A stretch of DNA of 64,000 nt from Laguncularia racemosa (taxonomy: Eukaryota > Streptophyta > Magnoliopsida > Myrtales > Combretaceae). The stretch is taken from NCBI GenBank assembly GCA_037954665.1, contig JBBMOL010000116.1, positions 1,516,807-1,580,806 of the forward strand, given 5' to 3'. How positions within the stretch are numbered: the stretch's first letter is position 1; each line of letters starts with the position of its first letter. Under the pieces are notes generated by a model, which saw only the letters and a program-made list of their open reading frames with translations, had not been told where the DNA came from and searched no databases. Both the position numbers and the translations under genes were made by a program. This document shows positions 60,379-64,000 of the stretch, in pieces.

Positions 60379-60945
60379 ATCTAAGATCTCATTTTATATA
60401 TTTTCCAAATTTAATTTAAAAACTACTGAATATGCATCTTCTATTTTCATTAATGACATAAATTTTTAATCAATTATATATTATCTATGAAAGTTAAAAT
60501 TATTACAATAAATTTATTTCCATTTTTCTTATATTATTTAAATTAGTAAAAACAAAGTCAAAAGCATCCACAATTTTAGGGGATTTGTTGCTGGAAAAGG
60601 TAAATATGGATTATGGAAATTAATCAGATGATGGAGACGGAAATCACGAGCAAGGTCTAATGATAGTTTGCCATATACATGGTCTACACTATTAAACTCA
60701 TGTTTTTGACATTTTCTTCATGTCTGGCTCGTGGTTACACCGGCATTTCTATGCATCAAGCATGATGGTTTTGTTATTATTTAAGATCTTATTTTCTATA
60801 TTTACCAAATTTAATTCAAAAGCTATCGATGATGCATCTTCTATTTTCTTCAAAGACAAATAAATTCTTAATCAATTATATTTTTTCATTTTTCTTAAAT
60901 TATTTAAATTTCTAAAAGTAAAGTTAAAAGGGATCGTAGTTTTAA
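60379..60945. repeat. Tandem array, right half (continues 22500-23353)
   Basis: TATGCATCTTCTATTTTC at 60431 and GATGCATCTTCTATTTTC at 60831 (400 bp apart). Same word order as the left half. The first unit completes the one cut at 23353. Confidence 0.8.
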
Positions 60946-60989
60946 CATTGTCTTGTGCAACAATATGTTTTATAGAAAGTCTTCTAAAA

Positions 60990-62327
60990 ATGTTGATAGG
61001 GAAGAGTTTGTTGTTTAGGAGAAGTTGTTGGTAGCCAGGAGAGTTTGGGATGTACAGGTTAGAGAAGAGGAAGAGGTGCAAAGGGAGAATATCTTTCATA
61101 CTAGATGCCTAGTTCAGAACAAGGTGTGTAGTGTGATTATTGATGGTAGGAGTTATACTAATGTGGCAAGTGCAACTATAGTTGAGAAATTAAGACTTTC
61201 CACTAGTGAGCATCATCGACCTTACAAATTGCAGTAGTTGAATAAAAGTGGTGAAGTGAAGGTAGACAAGCAGGTGCTAGTTAATTTTAGTGTTGGAAGA
61301 TATGAAGATGGCGTTTTATGTGACATAATTCCAATGCAAGCTACTCACTTGTCGCTTAAACGACCATGGCAATCTAATAGAAGGGTTAAACATGACGGCT
61401 TTACCAATAGGTATTCTTTTTAGCATAATCAAAGGCCAGTTACCCTTATGCCTTTGACCCCTAAGCAAGTTTGTGAGGACCAAATGAAATTGCAAAAAGA
61501 GAGTGGTCAAAAGAAAGAGAGTGAAAAAGAGACAGTGAGTGAAAGTCCAAAAGAAAAAGAGAAGGGAGATGAGTTTATGAGAACATCAAAATAAAAGCCA
61601 AGAGAAAAGAAAATTTTTATGAAAATTAAGTGAGGCTACAAAGGGTGAGTGAATAACAAATAGTTAGTAAAAAAAAATAAATTGAGCTCTATTGTAGAAG
61701 AAAATGAGAGAGAGTTTGAGTTAAAAGAAAGTGAAAAGAGAGGAAGAACATTGAGTGCTGAGAGAAAAATAGAGTGGAAAGAAAATTCTGATAAGAGACT
61801 CAATGAGGTTAAGAATGTTCTATGTGCAAGAATAAAGAGAACTGCTGAGGTGCATGCAAAAGCTAAGCTCAATATTGAGCGATAGAAGAAGCAATGTGCT
61901 AAACGAAACAGTAAAGCGCGTCGTCAAATTCTATTTGAACCCAAAGATTGGGTTTGGATGCACATATGCCAAAAATGATTCCTAATACAAAAGTGATCAA
62001 AGAGGCTTCCTAGAGGCGAGGGTCCATTCTAAGTCCTCGAGTGCATCAATGATAGAATTACCAAGTATGTATCCAACTAGTGCTATTTTTAATATTACTT
62101 ATTTGATTTGTTGTAATGCAAGTGACGATTTGAGGACAAATCCTTTTCAAGAGGAGGGGAATGATAAAGATCACATTAGGAGGATTGGTCCAAGGATGAT
62201 TGAAGATAAGATAAAGAGTTGGGAGCAAAGAATACGGGCCTATTCGAAGTGCGGATTACAAAGACGAAAGTTGGGAGTAGAAACAAAGGCTGACAGCTTC
62301 AAGATTATTGAAGACCGCTGACCTAAG
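60990..62327 (+). pseudogene. I protease, linker, integrase C-terminus and LTR-encoded tail
   Basis: Protease: IFHTRCLVQNKVCSVIIDGR then YTNVASATIVEKL (61085-61200), and MQATHLSLKRPWQ. Linker rich in Lys/Glu (61480-61760), LSAERKIEWKENSDKRLNEV (61750-61810), AKLNIER, then KDWVWMHI (61940-61965). The frame 62049-62321 runs DLRTNPFQEEGND across the polypurine tract and reads HIRRIGPRMIEDKIKSWEQ inside the LTR without a stop for 160 bp. Stops elsewhere. Confidence 0.85.
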
Positions 62328-62897
62328 TGGCCGGCTTTGAAGAAGGTCACCAACCTAAAGTGGCCAGCATAGAAATGGAGTGAAGGCCAACTTGAAAGCC
62401 ACCGACCTAAGTGGTCGGCTTACTCCATAAAGGCCGATTCAACATTGAATTTAAGTCGTTGGCTTAGGTGCCGACTTAGATAGGAATTATAGGCCGACTA
62501 TAGACAAATTTAGGTTACCAGTGTATAATGTTTTCCGTAGTAGCAAGTAGGGTTTTTTATACATTTTTTTGTGTTTTTTTTTTGTGAGACAATAAATATT
62601 TATCACACATACATTTGTAAGGATCTTTTGGCATTTTTTACTCATCAATAGAGAGTGATTTCTCTTTGGTTCTTTGAAGAACTGATTGAACTTATTGAAT
62701 TGTGAATCCATAGCATTCATCCCTTAACGTATCAATCAATTGTTCCATAATCAATTGTAGCGTGATCGCATATACCAAGGTTCTTGTCTTGTTTATAGAC
62801 AAAGGGTCACGATGTCCATCGTTCTTGAGAGATCTTAGGTTGTGAGGTTAGCAAATCGAGTGTCGGGTTTCATCATGAGTTGGTGGGGTTCGCATCA
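62162..62897 (+). repeat. I 3' LTR (736 bp)
   Basis: TGATAAAGATC to CGCATCA, same order as the H LTRs, with CTGACCTAAGTGGCCGGC repeats near 62315-62480. TATA site decayed (ACAATAAATATT). Right flank CTATA. Confidence 0.88.
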
Positions 62898-63211
62898 CTA
62901 TAGTAGCTTAGTACACAATAACATAACATAAACAAATGTCACACAAGCCTAATTATAGGCAACAAGCAATGTTTTAATTAACATAACTATTACTTAAATG
63001 AACATTTAACACAGTCGTACTCATGACTTTGAAAACATGACAAGGGAGCTATAGCTTGACACCATTACCATAGTAATGTGCTCAAAACCAAGTTCAAGCA
63101 CAATCAAATGACTCAAGAAAACAAGTCACAATTAAATCACAAAACTGGTCCACTTAGGTGAACAATTCACGTGAACATCCTTTGAAGTTTGATGGAAAAA
63201 TGTAGATCAAA
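62898..63211. other. No recognisable feature
   Basis: AT-rich sequence with no ORF and no match to other parts of the window. It may be older flanking DNA. Confidence 0.4.
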
Positions 63212-64000
63212 TGATGTAATTGCAATCCCTATTTGTAATATTCACCAATTGACAACAAAAAGAGATTAGATTCACGTGAAAATCAGATCAAAGTGGAAGT
63301 ACCAAAACCGTAAATTCCACTCTTCCTCCAATTCCAATTCACACCAACACTAAAGAACAATTAATCTCAAAAGAAGAATCAATCTTGCAAGATAATTGTC
63401 CACAAATTACATTCACAAATAAATCCAAAAAAGCTTCAAATCTACCCTAGATATGACTCACTAGAGAAGAAGTGAAGAACAACAAAGAAGGAAATCGATA
63501 TGACTCACAATTTCTTCTTGTTGCACTCGCCACAATTCCAATTCTTGGGTTGAAATTGATAAGAGGTTTTGAACTAAGGATGAACCTTAATTCCACATGT
63601 GAAGTGCTAGGTTTAATCTGCAAAATATGGCCCCCTCAAACCCTATTCTAAGCAAGTATTTATACTTGCTACTCCTAGGGTTAGAAAATGGTCAAAATTA
63701 CAAGTTTGCCACTTTTAAGGTGGCTAGTCCTAAATGAAAATTACATGGAAATGAAAGTGTCCCAAAACCAAATACAACCAAAAATAGTTCATAAAACAAT
63801 TACAAAGTACAAAATATCATAAGTCTTCATGAACCAATGCCTCGGAATGGAAAACAATCGCAACGGGTCTTTAATTGTCACTCTGAAAATTGTCTCTGTC
63901 CATCAACTGTTGTAGGACATATTGGCATCCCATGGAGAATTATCATTATACCTGTAAGATTATTTCTCAAATATTTATTAGAATAAAAGACATAAAGTAA
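63212..64000 (-). mobile_element. G3: G-family LTR, runs off the window
   Basis: TGATGTAATTGCAATCCC at 63212 fits the G-family outer LTR end (TGATGTGC.. in G1). The sequence then parallels G1/G2 in inverted orientation, with CTAGATATGACTCACTAG, GCAAGTATTTATACTTGC (63652-63669) and CTCCTAGGGTTAGAAAATGG. No primer binding site lies to its left, so it is a 3' LTR of a minus-strand element or a solo LTR. Confidence 0.65.

Larger units (their letters stand above)
60946..62897 (+). mobile_element. I: 5'-truncated sister of H
   Basis: The coding match to H begins near 60990, at the acidic stretch before protease, and runs through the linker and integrase C-terminus to a 3' LTR (62162-62897). 5' LTR and gag are absent and the left edge joins the tandem array without a visible LTR end. 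It shares H's deletion of RT to integrase core. Confidence 0.85.

Overview
This is a gene-poor stretch of a plant (angiosperm) nuclear genome built almost entirely of nested Ty3/gypsy LTR retrotransposons. The evidence is tRNA-iMet-type primer binding sites (TGGTATCAGAGC and variants), plant-type gag-protease-RT-RNaseH-integrase polyproteins, TG...CA LTR ends with 5-bp target-site duplications (TSDs), and a plant mobile domain (PMD) relic. The species cannot be named from the sequence, and no intact host gene was found. Labels such as A1, B and Z are mine. 'CRM-like' and 'Tekay-like' rest on remembered protein similarity. Every polyprotein is broken.

Layout. 1-14966: Z (minus), an element with very large LTRs and a short non-coding interior. 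A1 (CRM-like, plus, 3115-9731, TSD GTAAC) sits inside its right LTR. Z is itself inserted in the 3' LTR of G1 (minus, 14967-17993), a deletion derivative keeping only a gag start, protease and C-terminal tail. 17994-18753: no gene. 18754-22165: an element with about 80-bp terminal inverted repeats carrying a decayed PMD gene (minus). 22500-23353 and 60379-60945: two halves of a tandem repeat of about 350-400 bp, split by B.

23354-60378: B (Tekay-like, minus, TSD ATCTA). C (Tekay-like, minus, 27333-45191, TSD TTAAC) is inserted in its pol region. A2 (CRM-like, minus, 30122-38658) is inserted in C's integrase. A solo LTR, S (plus, 32399-33977, TSD TCCAC), is inserted in A2's RNase H. B's right LTR holds three more insertions: F (plus, 47809-53070, TSD AACAT; gag-protease only, itself split by solo LTR A3 at 50187-51079 with TSD CAAGC), solo LTR G2 (54395-55399), and H (plus, 55485-59750, TSD TATCT; gag, protease and integrase C-terminus only). 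60946-62897 is I, a truncated sister of H. 63212-64000 is the start of another G-family LTR (G3, minus).

Together the window is a history of transposon-into-transposon insertion, four levels deep at its core. Autonomous CRM-like and Tekay-like elements coexist with internally deleted relatives that kept gag, protease and the C-terminal tail and would need enzymes in trans. Decay is dominated by C-to-T/G-to-A stop codons, as expected for methylated DNA. The most notable signal is a palindromic minisatellite module, ACACGNCCGTGT followed by a CGTGTATCT half, in the LTRs of at least three otherwise unrelated families. Where a TATA box is visible the module lies roughly 90-370 bp upstream of it. 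I see no defence system, CRISPR array or novel enzyme.
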